64,000 nt of DNA from Bacteroidales bacterium (GCA_016715075.1 JADKBK010000019.1:62001-126000), one strand, 5' to 3'; shown: positions 46,473 to 56,306, counted from the stretch's first letter. Translations and numbers: made by a program. Notes: generated by a model from the sequence alone, not told the origin.

Positions 46473-47593
46473 ATGACTAAGACAAAATTCGACCGGAATT
46501 CCCCTTTCAATGATCTTCCTCTTCTTCCACCCTCAACTGAAATAGATAATGACAGCGATATATTGAAAAAGCTGGTATCTGCTTCGAGGGCATTGGCCTC
46601 AGTCAATATCAATGTTATGAGACTGCCAAATCCGAATATGTTAATAAATACAATAGCATTACAGGAAGCCAAAACTTCAACTGAAATTGAGAATATTTTC
46701 ACCACTGAGGACGAACTATATAAAGCAGTTTCGGATAATAAAAGTGAAGAAAGATCAGATTTTGCTGTAAAAGAAGTTCTTAGATACAGAGAAGCGCTTT
46801 GGGCTGGATACCGTGAAATGAATGAAACAAAAATTTTAAATCTGCAGTCAGTTCTTTCGATCTTCCGGCAGATCAAGAATACTACAGCCGGAATAAGACC
46901 GCCCCAGGCAAATGTAGTTATCAAAAGAGGACAAAGTGAGTTACGTCCGGGAGAAGTGATCTATACACCACCTCGAGGTAATGAGATTGTTGAAGGGTTA
47001 ATGGAAAACCTTTTAAGTTATCTTAATGACCATGAGAATTATCCAACAGATCCGCTGATAAAAACGTGTGTTGCACATTATCAATTCGAAGCAATCCATC
47101 CTTTTCAGGACGGTAACGGAAGAACCGGCAGAATTATTAACCTTATTTACCTGGTACAATCCCGATTATTATATCAACCTGTACTTTACCTGTCAAAGTA
47201 TATAATTATTCATAGATCAGACTACTATTATAATCTTAGTGCTGTGACACAACAGGGGTCATGGAAAAAATGGATTTTGTTTATGCTTGATGCTATTGAG
47301 AATACATCTACGATGACCAATATTCAGATTAACAACATATTGGACCAGATGGATTCCACCCTGAATTATGGAAAGTCAAAAATAAAATGGTATACAAAGG
47401 AGGTGAATGAAGCTATATTCAGCCAACCATATATAAACCCAAGATTATTGGAAATGTAATAGGCAGATCATCCCGTACAACTCTTTCAAAACGTATGGAA
47501 GAACTTGTTGCTGCAAAGATCTTAACTCCAAAAAAGGCTGGATCCGAGGTATACTATCTGAATGATGACCTTATAAGAATCCTGGCAGGCTAA
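46473..47593 (+). CDS. Fic/DOC family AMP-transferase-like protein with C-terminal winged helix, frameshifted near the end
   Basis: Fic proteins transfer AMP to target hydroxyl groups. The catalytic motif is HPFQDGNGRTGR (His209) and the inhibitory motif (S/T)xxxEN is at Ser69-Glu73-Asn74, N-terminal, so this is a class II self-inhibited Fic. It begins with the Fic_N region. As written the frame ends at 47459, but the next frame continues as KPKIIGNVIGRSSRTTLSKRM and ends with YYLNDDLIRILAG, a winged-helix tail, stopping at 47593. One A missing in TATAAACCC near 47425 explains the break. The winged helix could be what binds the GGACAT half-sites upstream (inference). Confidence 0.85.
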
Positions 47594-48148
47594 ATAATGG
47601 GTATCATAAATAGTATAAACTAATATTAACGCAGGGACAGCCGGTCGTTTGCAGGGATCTTCATTTTCGTTCAACTTTTCATTCAGTTTGTGCTTTTTCG
47701 GATGATCATTTTTGTGTCCATGATAAGCCCAAGGTTTATATTGATTTACATAGCTTTAAGTAATTACCTTTAACGAAAATTTAAATATCAGGCATATTTA
47801 TCAACCGGCCCAATGTAGCTGCCGGAGCGAATAGCGTCTTGGGGGATAACATTATTTAAAATCTCAGGCAGGATGGTGTTAGGGGTTTATCACTCTTTTG
47901 ATATCCCGTTTTATTATTACAACCTGCAGCAAAATGCCGGAATAAGGGCAGCTATCTTCCAGGGGAAATAATCTGATCAATCCTTCAATAAATATATTTA
48001 AAGCGGAGCTGTATTGGTTTGTCGGCTTTACCCGAAGTCGCCTGTCCAAAAAAGAAGCCCGCCTTCTTTCAGACAAATCCGGATTTCTGAGGGCTAGTAT
48101 GTGTAATAAATGCCGGGGATCCGGTAATTGCTCCTGGCACTTGCTGTA
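47594..48148. other. Intergenic region between fic and the RDD gene
   Basis: About 550 bp with no coding sequence, repeat or hairpin I can support. A minus-strand frame of 65 codons (47879-48076) has no family resemblance. Confidence 0.4.
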
Positions 48149-48667
48149 TTACTTACGTTTTTTAACCGGAAGCTGTACTACAATTGTCTCGCCAATTTTA
48201 TCATGAAGCGACATCCTGTTAGGATTCCAGAAGGCTTGTATATATCCGAACCCAAACTCAAGTGCAGATGCAAAGTAGCCCAGACTTCGTTCTATGCAAT
48301 GCCAAAGTCCGATATTTTTGTGGTATAAGGAAAGCACCCTTATCCTGAGAAAATATTTCCCGATGGTTTGTCCCTTCCAGAAATAAAACGAGGCTGTAAA
48401 ATAAAGGACTGGTAAAAGTCCGAAGAAAATTTTCAAAATGGCAATTAAATTTGAATGCATGTTTTCAATTTCCAGTTCAACATCGAAAATACCATGGACA
48501 TTTATATTCGAGATGTTTATATTAAAAAGGCTGAACAGAATTAATATGCATAAATAAATTATTATCAGAACGATCCAATCAATGAGGAAAGCAACAAATC
48601 TTTTCCTGATTGTAGCTAGCATAAGTTCATTGGCATGATGAAATTCGGTCCTGGTGTTATAGTCCAT
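48149..48667 (-). CDS. RDD family membrane protein
   Basis: The 172-residue protein has three or four membrane segments and the RDD hallmarks: RFVAFLIDWIVL in the first segment (near 22), KGQTIGKYFLRIRVL (near 118) and NPNRMSLHDKIGETIVV near the end. RDD proteins are widespread and mostly of unknown function, some linked to ion or proton transport. It stands alone. Confidence 0.85.
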   Translation of the reverse strand: MDYNTRTEFHHANELMLATIRKRFVAFLIDWIVLIIIYLCILILFSLFNINISNINVHGIFDVELEIENMHSNLIAILKIFFGLLPVLYFTASFYFWKGQTIGKYFLRIRVLSLYHKNIGLWHCIERSLGYFASALEFGFGYIQAFWNPNRMSLHDKIGETIVVQLPVKKRK

Positions 48668-48768
48668 AATTATTGATAATTAAGGTTAGAAAAATTACCG
48701 CTAAGTGATTATATATCTACCAAATATAACCATAATTGACTAAAGACGGAGAAGTTGCTTTATTTTTC

Positions 48769-49151
48769 TTGGGGTGAGAAGATTGCCGTTTGGCTTCGCA
48801 AGCTCAGCACAAACGGCGGACTTCCAGTGGGTGACTCAAATGAAAAGCCTTTCGTTCGCTTCGCTCACTTAAGGTCTTTGTTTTTTCAGTTGCTCCTGAA
48901 AGTAACCTTTCATCGCAATGAAAAAACAAAGCCCTTCCGCTTTCGCGGAAAGGCTTTTCATTTGTCGGGGTGAAGATGCCGTTTGGCGCAAGCTCAGCAC
49001 AAACGGCGGACTTCCAGTGGGTGACTCAAATGAAAGCTTCGTTCGTCTCGCTCACTTAAGGTCTTTGTTTTTTCAGTTGCTCCTGAAAGTAACCTTTCAT
49101 CGCAATGAAAAAACAAAGCCCTTCCGCTTTCGCGGAAAGGCTTTTCATTTG
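48769..49151. repeat. Two-copy ~190-bp structured tandem repeat ending at tRNA-Pro
   Basis: Two near-identical units begin at 48769 and 48965; the segment AGCTCAGCACAAACGGCGGA recurs at 48801 and 48991, 190 bp apart. Each unit begins with a copy of the last 12-14 bases of the tRNA-Pro gene (GGGGTGAGAAGA-like) and each is rich in nested inverted repeats (GCCGTTTG/CAAACGGC; AATGAAAAGCC/GGCTTTTCATT; GAAAGTAACCTTTC). The third occurrence of the start is the tRNA itself. ORFs across it are repeat-encoded and not genes. Confidence 0.85.
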
Positions 49152-49224
49152 TCGGGGTGAGAAGACTCGAACTTCCGGCCCCTACGTCCCGAACGTAGTA
49201 CGCTACCAACTGCGCCACACCCCG
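49152..49224 (-). tRNA. tRNA-Pro(CGG)
   Basis: On the minus strand the gene folds as a 73-nt cloverleaf: acceptor stem CGGGGTG/CACCCCG, a D-arm with AGTTGGTAG, an anticodon stem CTACG/CGTAG enclosing the loop TTCGGGA (anticodon CGG, proline), and a T-arm with GTTCGAGTC. The discriminator base is A and CCA is not encoded. Confidence 0.93.
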
Positions 49225-49249
49225 AAATATTTTAATCTAAAAAGAACGT

Positions 49250-49298
49250 TGTACGCTACCTCCCGTCCCGATAGCTATCGGGATGCGCCACACCCCGA
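49250..49298 (-). repeat. tRNA-Pro 5' fragment interrupted by a TCCCGATAG palindrome
   Basis: The 5' part of the tRNA-Pro gene is duplicated here: plus-strand GTACGCTACC (49251-49260) and TGCGCCACACCCCGA (49284-49298) match the intact gene. Between them the three bases AAC of the D-loop are replaced by 23 bases (49261-49283), most of them the palindrome TCCCGATAGCTATCGGGA. Thus the palindrome was inserted into, or swapped into, a tRNA copy. Confidence 0.8.
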
Positions 49299-49614
49299 TA
49301 AATTCAAAACATTGTGAGAGAAATCTCATCCCTCTGCCTTCGCCGGTCCGCAACATCTGCTTCAATGAACCGCCGGATAAAGTGTACAAAAATAATCAAT
49401 CTATCTTCATTACAAAAGAATTTTAATCAACTATCCTGTCATTACTGCATTTTTAAATCCATACTGCATAATTCGATCTTAACATTAAGCCTGAATTAGA
49501 ATTATTACCGTTTGCTGATCAGGGAATTTTTAATCCGTTTCCGATAATTCCCTGCAGTTATAAAGCTGAACATTACTCTCCTGCAGATTGTTATTATGAA
49601 AAACATTATTATCT
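49299..49614. other. AT-rich intergenic region
   Basis: About 315 bp between the tRNA fragment and the VOC gene. No gene, clear promoter or hairpin seen. Confidence 0.4.
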
Positions 49615-50082
49615 ATGAAAACACTGCCTATACCCCAGGGATTTAATACCCTTTCGCCATATATCACAGTGAGGGGCGCTGACAAAGCGGTCGAATTTTA
49701 CAAAAAGGCCTTCGGAGCAAAAGAATCAGGAAGGATAACAATGCCTGATGGCTCCATCGGTCATAGTGAATTGGAAATTGGTGATTCCAAAATTATGCTC
49801 GCCGAAGAAAATGAACAGTGGGGTAACCTCAGCCCTCAAAAACTGGGAGGCTCTCCTGTCTCACTCTGTATTTATGTTACAGATGTCGACGCAGTTTTTG
49901 CAAATGCAATAAAAGCGGGAGCTACAGTCCATGGTGATATGACGCCAAAAGACCAGTTTTACGGAGACCGCAGCGGTAGTGTTATCGATCCTTTCGGCCA
50001 CCAGTGGATTATCATGACCCATATTGAAGATATTTCATACGCCGAGATGCAAAAAAGATCAGACGAAATGTTCAGTAAATAG
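49615..50082 (+). CDS. VOC superfamily protein (PhnB/glyoxalase-like)
   Basis: The 155-residue protein has the paired beta-alpha-beta-beta-beta fold: LSPYITVRGADKAVEFYKKAFGA in the first half and SLCIYVTDVDAVFANAIKAGA, then GDRSGSVIDPFGHQW, in the second. This is the PhnB-like branch of the vicinal oxygen chelate family. Members bind a metal or small molecules or confer resistance; no substrate is assigned. Confidence 0.88.
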   Translation: MKTLPIPQGFNTLSPYITVRGADKAVEFYKKAFGAKESGRITMPDGSIGHSELEIGDSKIMLAEENEQWGNLSPQKLGGSPVSLCIYVTDVDAVFANAIKAGATVHGDMTPKDQFYGDRSGSVIDPFGHQWIIMTHIEDISYAEMQKRSDEMFSK

Positions 50083-50435
50083 GAGCATTCATCCATAGCT
50101 TTCTCCTCGAATAATTTTTTGATAAGGAAATTTTCATGACCGCACCGGCTCCTGATACTCATATACCTTTAAAGAACCTTCCCTCATTTCAGAATTGTAA
50201 AAAATCCAAATTATTTTTCTCATTTTGAGAATTGAAGCCCTGAGGTCCATGTGGTTCAATCGTCACAAAACCTGTTATCTGTCTGTAAATATGGCATATA
50301 GTCACAGAATTTGTTTTATCTGTACATTTAATGTATTTCTGGCACATACTTTGTTTTCCTGATGCTATAGGTAATAGAATCACCGATTCATTACTCTCAC
50401 AAAATGAATAAGAATAATTTGCTAAGATTTACGAT
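50083..50435. other. Intergenic region
   Basis: About 350 bp with no recognisable gene, repeat or terminator. A minus-strand frame of 64 codons has no family resemblance. Confidence 0.4.
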
Positions 50436-50617
50436 ATGAGAATAGATGCAGCAGGATACTGGAAAGATAAAAAGAGAAACTTCTGAAACGATATAAGAAT
50501 TTGTCTGAGAAAGATTTGCGTTTTGACCTTGGTAATGAGAGGGAGATGCTTGCAATACTTTCTGATAAACTTGGTAAAACTGACCAGGAGTTACTTACTA
50601 TAATTGTTACAATATAA
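50436..50617 (+). pseudogene. CsbD-like protein, second copy, one-base frameshift
   Basis: From ATG 50436 the frame reads MRIDAAGYWKDKKRNF and stops. With one A added in AGAAACTTC near 50485 it continues as KRYKNLSEKDLRF, NEREMLAILSDKLGKTDQ and ends ELLTIIVTI, stopping at 50617. The repaired product is 60 residues and is a clear paralogue of the 43105-43287 protein, with an identical last nine residues. It is either a recent pseudogene or a sequencing error in a homopolymer. Confidence 0.65.
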
Positions 50618-50979
50618 TTTTAAGGCTGTTGTCTGATCACTTCAGAACAGCCTGCAGTGCGCATAAACATAGCTGTTACACCCATGCTTTTACTGGTAAG
50701 GTAAATCAAAATCTTCTGCCTTCACCAGATATGCTGTCAACCCGGATTGTAACTCAATGCTTTTCTGAAATCTACCTGAATAATAATCCCAATCCCGTTC
50801 CGATTTCTTTTTCAATACCGTCTGCAGAGAATGCCTGTGATTTCCGGTTAGTTGCCTGCTGCACTGCAGAAGTCTGAAAAGCAGAGAGAAAACAGCTGCC
50901 CGGACTTTGTCCTGTTTGATACCTGCTCAAAAAGATATATTTTTGCTGCCTCTGAAATATATATTAACAGACACCAGGA
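50618..50979. other. Intergenic region upstream of the MMPL exporter
   Basis: A plus-strand frame (50629-50877) needs a TTG start and has no family resemblance. The only supported element is the promoter at 50915-50945. Confidence 0.45.
50915..50945 (+). promoter_or_regulatory. Bacteroidota promoter for the MMPL exporter operon
   Basis: TTTG (50915-50918), a 19-bp spacer and TATTTTTG (50938-50945) match the consensus well, 35 bp before the exporter start codon. Confidence 0.7.
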
Positions 50980-53236
50980 ATGGAGACATTGTTCAGATCA
51001 GTATTAAAGCTAAGATGGGTCATTATATTTATCGTACTGGCTTCAACTCTCTTTTTAGGCTTGCAGATCCCGAAGATCAGGATTAATTCGGACGTGATCA
51101 GTTCATTACCTGATGATGATCCGGATGCGCTGCTTCTGAAAAAGATCGGGGCAAAATTCGGAGGTAACAAAACCGGTATGATCATTCTGGAAACAGAAAA
51201 TGTATTCACTACCGAAGTTCTCAGACATGTCAAACAGGTTACCGATACTTTGAAGGAGGTTGAAGGCATCTCATCGGTGACGAGCCTTACAAGCATCATG
51301 CACGTCAATGAGGGAGAGGACGGGATGGAGATCGGTCAGCTTGTAGATGAGAATGACCTGCCCGATTCCCCTGAAGAGCTTGCCAGCCTGAAAGAGAAGG
51401 TGTTCAAGGGCACAAACTACAAGGGGACCATTGTATCGGAGGATGGGACCTCTACGATAATCATATTTTCCCTTGCCGATGATGCTGACATCCACGCACT
51501 GGCAAACACAGTGAAAGAGAAAACCGAAGCGCTGAGGCTCCCGGAAAAGGTATATTATGCCGGATCTCCAATGATGATCACCTCCATTTCCCACCTTATC
51601 TCCTCAGATCTTACCAGGCTTCTTCCGATAGCTTTCATCCTTATAGTAGTTGTACTCTTTTTTGGTTTCAGAACGGTCAGGGGAGTTGTGGTACCTCTGA
51701 TTGTTGCCATTCTGTCTATAATTTGGGTGATCGGGATAATGTCTCTGACCGGATCGGAGTTGAGCATGGTAACAAACAACATTCCGATCGTTCTTCTGGC
51801 AGTAGGAACCGCTTATGCGATACATGTGCTCAACCGTATCGACCAGGTGAAGGGTGACCTTAATCAGGCTGTAATGACTGCGATGACATATGTTTTTATC
51901 CCGGTAATACTGGCAGCCCTGACGACTATTACTGGTTTTATTTCATTCATATTCGGTTCATACCTTACCATGATAAGGGATTTTGGAATCTTTACAGCCC
52001 TGGGAACATTTATTGCTCTTCTCCTTTCACTTTTCTTTGTGCCGGCTATGATTGCTGCTTTTGGCTGGAAAAACAGGAAAGAGCCTGCAAAAAAGAGGGA
52101 GAGCGGCAAATCTTTTTTTGCCGAACATTTCCAGATCCCTTTACAGAGAATGGTGTTTAACCATACAAAAGGAATTCTTGCAGGATGGATAATTGTAACT
52201 ATAATCAGTATCGGCGGTATGTTCCTTATAAAAAGAAACGTTGATGTAAGGAACTATTTCAGAAAAGGAGATCCTACAAGGATAGCTGAAGATATTATGA
52301 CCCGGGAGTTCGGAGGGACCAAGCCTGTTTTCGTATATTTTAAAGGTGATGTCCAGAGTCCTGAGTTACTCAATACAATGCTCAGAACAGAGGAATATAT
52401 GAAAAAAATCCGGGTATCGTATCTACACAGTCTGTTGCCGATCTTATTGTTGAAATAAATGCAGCCTTTGGAGAGGGAAGAAAGATCCCTGATGACAAGG
52501 ATAAGATCGGGCAGCTCTGGTTTATGCTCGATGGTAATGAGAACATGCAGAAGTTCGTATCGGAAGATCTTGACGAGGCTATTATCATCTCAATGTTTAC
52601 TTCACCCGAGAACAAGGAGAGGAAAGAGCTGGAAAGTTACATGACCAGCTTCATAAGGGATAATTCAACGGCGGATTGCACCATTGAGGTCACCGGGATG
52701 CCCTTTATCGAAACATCAATGGACCAAAGCCTTATCTACAGTCAGATGGCAAGCCTTGTAATTGCCATTCTGGTTGTTATTATAATTGTAAGTGCGATTT
52801 TGAGATCATTTACTTCCGGCCTCTTTGCAGCAATTCCTATTATCTCAACAATAATTGTTCTCTTCGGAATCATGGGATTTACAGGAATCCCTCTTAATAT
52901 TGCCACGGTGCTGGTTGCCAGTATAGCAATGGGTACCGGGATCGATTATTCAATACATGTGATCACCCATTTCAACAGCTCCCTCAAGGATGGGGCTACT
53001 ATCACCAGGGCGCTGGAGGAGACTATCGGTATAAGCGGGAAAGCAATTATAATTAACGTCATTTCAGTATCTGCCGGATTTCTTGTCCTTCTTTTTCTGA
53101 AATGGTCCCCCTACAGTATTTTGGATTACTGATATTTCTCAGTATGTTCGGATCAGGTCTCAGTGCCTTAACTCTCCTGCCGGTGATACTTATTCTCTCG
53201 CACAGGAGAAAACAATCAATTCCTGACAAATTATAA
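50980..53236 (+). CDS. MMPL/RND superfamily exporter, two frameshifts
   Basis: The restored protein is about 750 residues with a repeated two-domain layout typical of MMPL/HAE3-type RND exporters. Each half has a first membrane helix, a large periplasmic domain and a bundle of helices (first half near 200-370 with TAYAIHVLNRID; second half near 590-740 with GTGIDYSIHVITHF). As written it is cut at about 52408 (seven A where eight are needed; ATGAAAAAAATCC) and at about 53107 (five C where six are needed; TGGTCCCCCTAC). Frames rejoin perfectly, ending SIPDKL and TAA at 53236. It sits before a LolA-like gene, the usual pairing for lipid or lipoprotein export. Confidence 0.85.
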
Positions 53237-53297
53237 TACATCATAGAAATAGCTACATATTGCTGATATTTATATTATTAATAGAAAGAAACAAGTG

Positions 53298-54056
53298 ATG
53301 AGAATCCTGAGATATACAAGCTTTTTGCTGATTTTGTTAACCGTAGCTGCTGTGCCTGATGCAATGCCACAGGATGCAGGAGCAATTCTTGAGGGTATGG
53401 ACAAGATCATTTTTTCTCCGAAGGACAGGGAGGGTAAGATCACCATAATCCTGACAGATAAAGCGGGGAAAGAAAAAATACGGGAAGCCACGATGCTTCA
53501 GAAAGGACCGGCAAAAAAGCTCTACAGATACACCAAACCGGAATCCCAGGCAGGGATCGCAACCCTTTCTTTGCCAAATGACGTGATGTGGTTGTATATG
53601 CCTGCATTCGCAAAACCAAAAAAAATATCAATGCTTGCTGAAAGCCAGACATTTAATAATACCGATTTTTTGCTTGAGGATATGGCTACAATCCCTTATG
53701 CCGACAGGTATATTCCTGAATTACTTCAATCTGACGAAGATGCCTATTTGTTAAACCTTGTACCCAAGTCAGAAAAATCAAATTACTCAAAGATTGTAGT
53801 TAAGGTCAGCAAATTATATGGATATGCCGTAACTATGGATTACTATGACCGGAAAGGTAAAAAATTCAAGGAGCAGACTTACAGGTACGAAAAGATCGGA
53901 CAGTACTGGAATGCGTCGGAAATAGTTATGAAGGATCTGGAGAAGAACCATAGCACCAAAATACTGCTGTCTGACGTAAAGTTTGACCAGGGACTGCCGG
54001 ATGAGCTTTTCCTTGTAGAAAGGATGAAACTGCCGGAAGCTAAAAAACAAAATTGA
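53298..54056 (+). CDS. LolA-like outer membrane lipoprotein-sorting protein
   Basis: From ATG 53298 the protein is 252 residues (a GTG lies three bases upstream). It has a signal peptide (about 1-25) and the LolA-like half-barrel fold often labelled outer membrane lipoprotein-sorting protein: KGPAKKLYRYTKPESQAGIATLSLPNDVMWLYMPA, then DMATIPYADRYIPELL and the YYDRKGKKFKEQTYRYEKIGQYWNASEIVM strand pair. In many bacteria it is encoded beside an MMPL exporter, as here, and probably receives lipids on the periplasmic side (inference). Confidence 0.82.
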   Translation: MRILRYTSFLLILLTVAAVPDAMPQDAGAILEGMDKIIFSPKDREGKITIILTDKAGKEKIREATMLQKGPAKKLYRYTKPESQAGIATLSLPNDVMWLYMPAFAKPKKISMLAESQTFNNTDFLLEDMATIPYADRYIPELLQSDEDAYLLNLVPKSEKSNYSKIVVKVSKLYGYAVTMDYYDRKGKKFKEQTYRYEKIGQYWNASEIVMKDLEKNHSTKILLSDVKFDQGLPDELFLVERMKLPEAKKQN

Positions 54057-54088
54057 TTTTTCTTCAGCTCATCAGCCCTGACAAAAAA

Positions 54089-54126
54089 AAAAGCGAATTC
54101 CCGCTTTTGTGAGAATTCGCTTTAAA
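54089..54126. terminator. Bidirectional terminator
   Basis: AAAGCGAATTC (54090-54100) pairs with GAATTCGCTTT (54113-54123) and is preceded by a ten-A run, which acts as a T-tract for the minus-strand gene. It serves the convergent LolA-like (+) and W/Y/H-rich (-) genes. Confidence 0.8.
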
Positions 54127-54139
54127 GAACTTATTATTT

Positions 54140-55606
54140 CTATCTGCGCTTATTATTTGTCGATTCACCCGATTTCTTTTTTTCACTGCTGTTTGCAGAC
54201 TTTACCGACTGACTTTGTCCACTGCTCCTGCGTCCCGAAAAGCTTTCTCCCTTTGAAACAGGTTTTGCAGATGACGACCTGGCTGATGAGGTATGCTGAG
54301 CCGGTTGTGCATGCGTTGCCTGTCTGTTGCCCGCTGTTGTGGAAGACCTCCGTTCCGGAGATGAATTGTAAGCTGTTACCTGGCGTTTGGATGATCCCGC
54401 ATTTACATTACCGGATGAGTTTCTATCAGAACCTGAATTATGTGTCGTTCCTTTGGGTGCAATTGACCTGGTATCAGAAGTTGCAGAAGAACGTCTTTCA
54501 TTACCTGAATTATGAGTCGACACCTTAGGTGCAGTTGTCCTGGTACTATAATTGTCAGAAGACCTTCTTTCTGAACCTGAATTATGAGTTGTTCCCTGTG
54601 GTGCGGATGATCTGTTATATGCGTTTTCACCTGTTCTTCTCTCAGAACCTGAATTATTTCTGGATACCTGATGCGATGCAGATCCTGAAGAGGTTACATT
54701 AGTCCTCCTGTTTGAGTTATAGTTGTTTCCGGATCCCTGGGCTGACCGCCTGTTATTATTATCCTGATTTGTCCTCGAGTAAAGGGCTTCTCCATCTCTC
54801 CTCTGATCAGGATGCGAATAAGTGTTCTTATAGTGACCGGATTCTATCCTGTGGCTGACATAAGGAGAATGGGAATGTCTGTGGCTGTAATAAAAGTCGT
54901 GATAGTGGTTATAACGTATAGTGTTACAGCGATGGTAATAACTGTAATAATTGTTATACCAGTTGTAATGATATCCGTAATAGAAATGCCAGGAGAACGG
55001 CTGCCATGGATGCCAGTATGATGGCCAGTAATCCCATGTCCATGCAGAGTGCCATACTACATAGTTAGGCATATACATAAACCTTATTACAGGCCATGTT
55101 GCTATCTCATAGCTCGTTGTTCTGACTGCAGTGACGTTCCCTGTATAGCCGGGGTTGGGTGTTGTTCCGGCGTACTGCTCGTCAAAAATCGGCTCAATAA
55201 TATAATTCCTTCCGTACAGAGCCTCATCGCCTATCAGCTGGATCTGGACCTGATTGTTGGAAAAACGCTGAACGGTAAAAACAGCGACGTCCTGGGTTTC
55301 CCTTTTGTTGATTGCGACCTGCAGTACAATGTTGTGAACATCCCTGTCGACATAATCCACGACCCTGATGTAATCAATAAAATTATCGCCATTCAGGTCG
55401 AGATTGTTTATTCTGAAATTCTGATCATTCAGATCCCTTTCGAAGCCTTCGAGAGTCTCTGATCCCTGGAATAACTTCATTACTGCATATAGATTAAGAT
55501 TGTCCCCCGGCAGACCGAGGTATTCCTCCTGCTGTGCCTGCGCCGTTAATGTGGTACAGGTTGCGAACATGGTCAGGAGAATTGCGGTGGTTAAGAACTT
55601 TTTCAT
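54140..55606 (-). CDS. Secreted W/Y/H-rich protein with 24-residue repeats
   Basis: From ATG 55606 (MKKFLTTAILL) the protein is 488 residues with a signal peptide; an ATG 33 bases further upstream gives a less typical start. Residues about 30-170 form a globular domain with an EF-hand-like loop DLNGDNFIDYI. A segment at about 175-250 is extremely rich in Trp, Tyr and His (WHPWQPFSWHFYYGYHY). The C-terminal half is Ser/Asn/Arg-rich low complexity with a 24-residue repeat built around THNSGSERRSS; in the DNA the repeat spacing is 72 bp (marker at 54431, 54503, 54575, 54647). I do not recognise a function. A surface or metal-binding role is only a guess. Confidence 0.75.
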   Translation of the reverse strand: MKKFLTTAILLTMFATCTTLTAQAQQEEYLGLPGDNLNLYAVMKLFQGSETLEGFERDLNDQNFRINNLDLNGDNFIDYIRVVDYVDRDVHNIVLQVAINKRETQDVAVFTVQRFSNNQVQIQLIGDEALYGRNYIIEPIFDEQYAGTTPNPGYTGNVTAVRTTSYEIATWPVIRFMYMPNYVVWHSAWTWDYWPSYWHPWQPFSWHFYYGYHYNWYNNYYSYYHRCNTIRYNHYHDFYYSHRHSHSPYVSHRIESGHYKNTYSHPDQRRDGEALYSRTNQDNNNRRSAQGSGNNYNSNRRTNVTSSGSASHQVSRNNSGSERRTGENAYNRSSAPQGTTHNSGSERRSSDNYSTRTTAPKVSTHNSGNERRSSATSDTRSIAPKGTTHNSGSDRNSSGNVNAGSSKRQVTAYNSSPERRSSTTAGNRQATHAQPAQHTSSARSSSAKPVSKGESFSGRRSSGQSQSVKSANSSEKKKSGESTNNKRR

Positions 55607-55802
55607 GACATTTGGTTTTAATATAACGCGTCTGAACAATCTATCAAATGCAAATCCCGTACCGAGATTTTAAGATTTTCTTAACACTAGACAGATCCGG
55701 TCTGAAAAAAGCCTGCAACAATCTCATTAATATTATCTTCATATTCTTTATGGATAGTTAAACATTTTTCATAATTTTAATTTTATCCTTGTAAAAGGTT
55801 AA

Positions 55803-56243
55803 ATGCAAATGGAAATAAGAAAGATCACCAGATTCAGTGAAAGAACATTTGAGGCAGCTTCCCGGTTATTGCCCCAGCTTTCACCCGAGGCAGAAGTATT
55901 GACCAGAGAGTATTTTAAAAATATTCTGGGATGTAAAAGTGTCCATTTCTTCGTTGCCAGGCTTGATGACAGGCAGATCGTCGGGATGCTTAGTCTTGGT
56001 AGTTATAAAACACCAACAGGTATCAAAGTCTGGATAGAAGATGTCGTGGTTGATAAATCGCAAAGAGGTAAAGGGATTGGTAAGGAGCTAATGCTTTTTG
56101 CAATTGACTATTCTAAATCACTTGGCGCAAAGGATGTTAAGCTTACTTCACGGCCTGCAAGGGTTGAGGCGAATGAATTATACAGAAAGCTGGGATTTAA
56201 ACAATATGAGACTAATTTTTACAGATATTTCCTTAATGACTGA
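55803..56243 (+). CDS. GNAT family N-acetyltransferase
   Basis: The 146-residue protein has the acetyl-CoA binding motif VVDKSQRGKGIGKELM (near residue 80) and the C-terminal ANELYRKLGFKQYETNFYRY strand typical of RimI/PhnO-like GNAT enzymes. The acceptor is unknown. An alternative start two codons in (MEIRKI) is equally possible. Confidence 0.87.
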   Translation: MQMEIRKITRFSERTFEAASRLLPQLSPEAEVLTREYFKNILGCKSVHFFVARLDDRQIVGMLSLGSYKTPTGIKVWIEDVVVDKSQRGKGIGKELMLFAIDYSKSLGAKDVKLTSRPARVEANELYRKLGFKQYETNFYRYFLND

Positions 56244-56306
56244 CACACATGCCTGCCGTGATCGAAGCTGCAGGGGATAATTTAAAAGCGCTTAAACCTG
56301 CAGGTA

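Noticed and set aside
48755..49317. Several 60-80 codon ORFs over the tRNA-linked repeat
   Set aside because: They repeat with the DNA unit and cross the tRNA gene; they are repeat-encoded and not proteins.
50629..50877. 82-codon ORF before the MMPL exporter
   Set aside because: It needs a TTG start, lacks a family match and precedes the promoter of the next gene.
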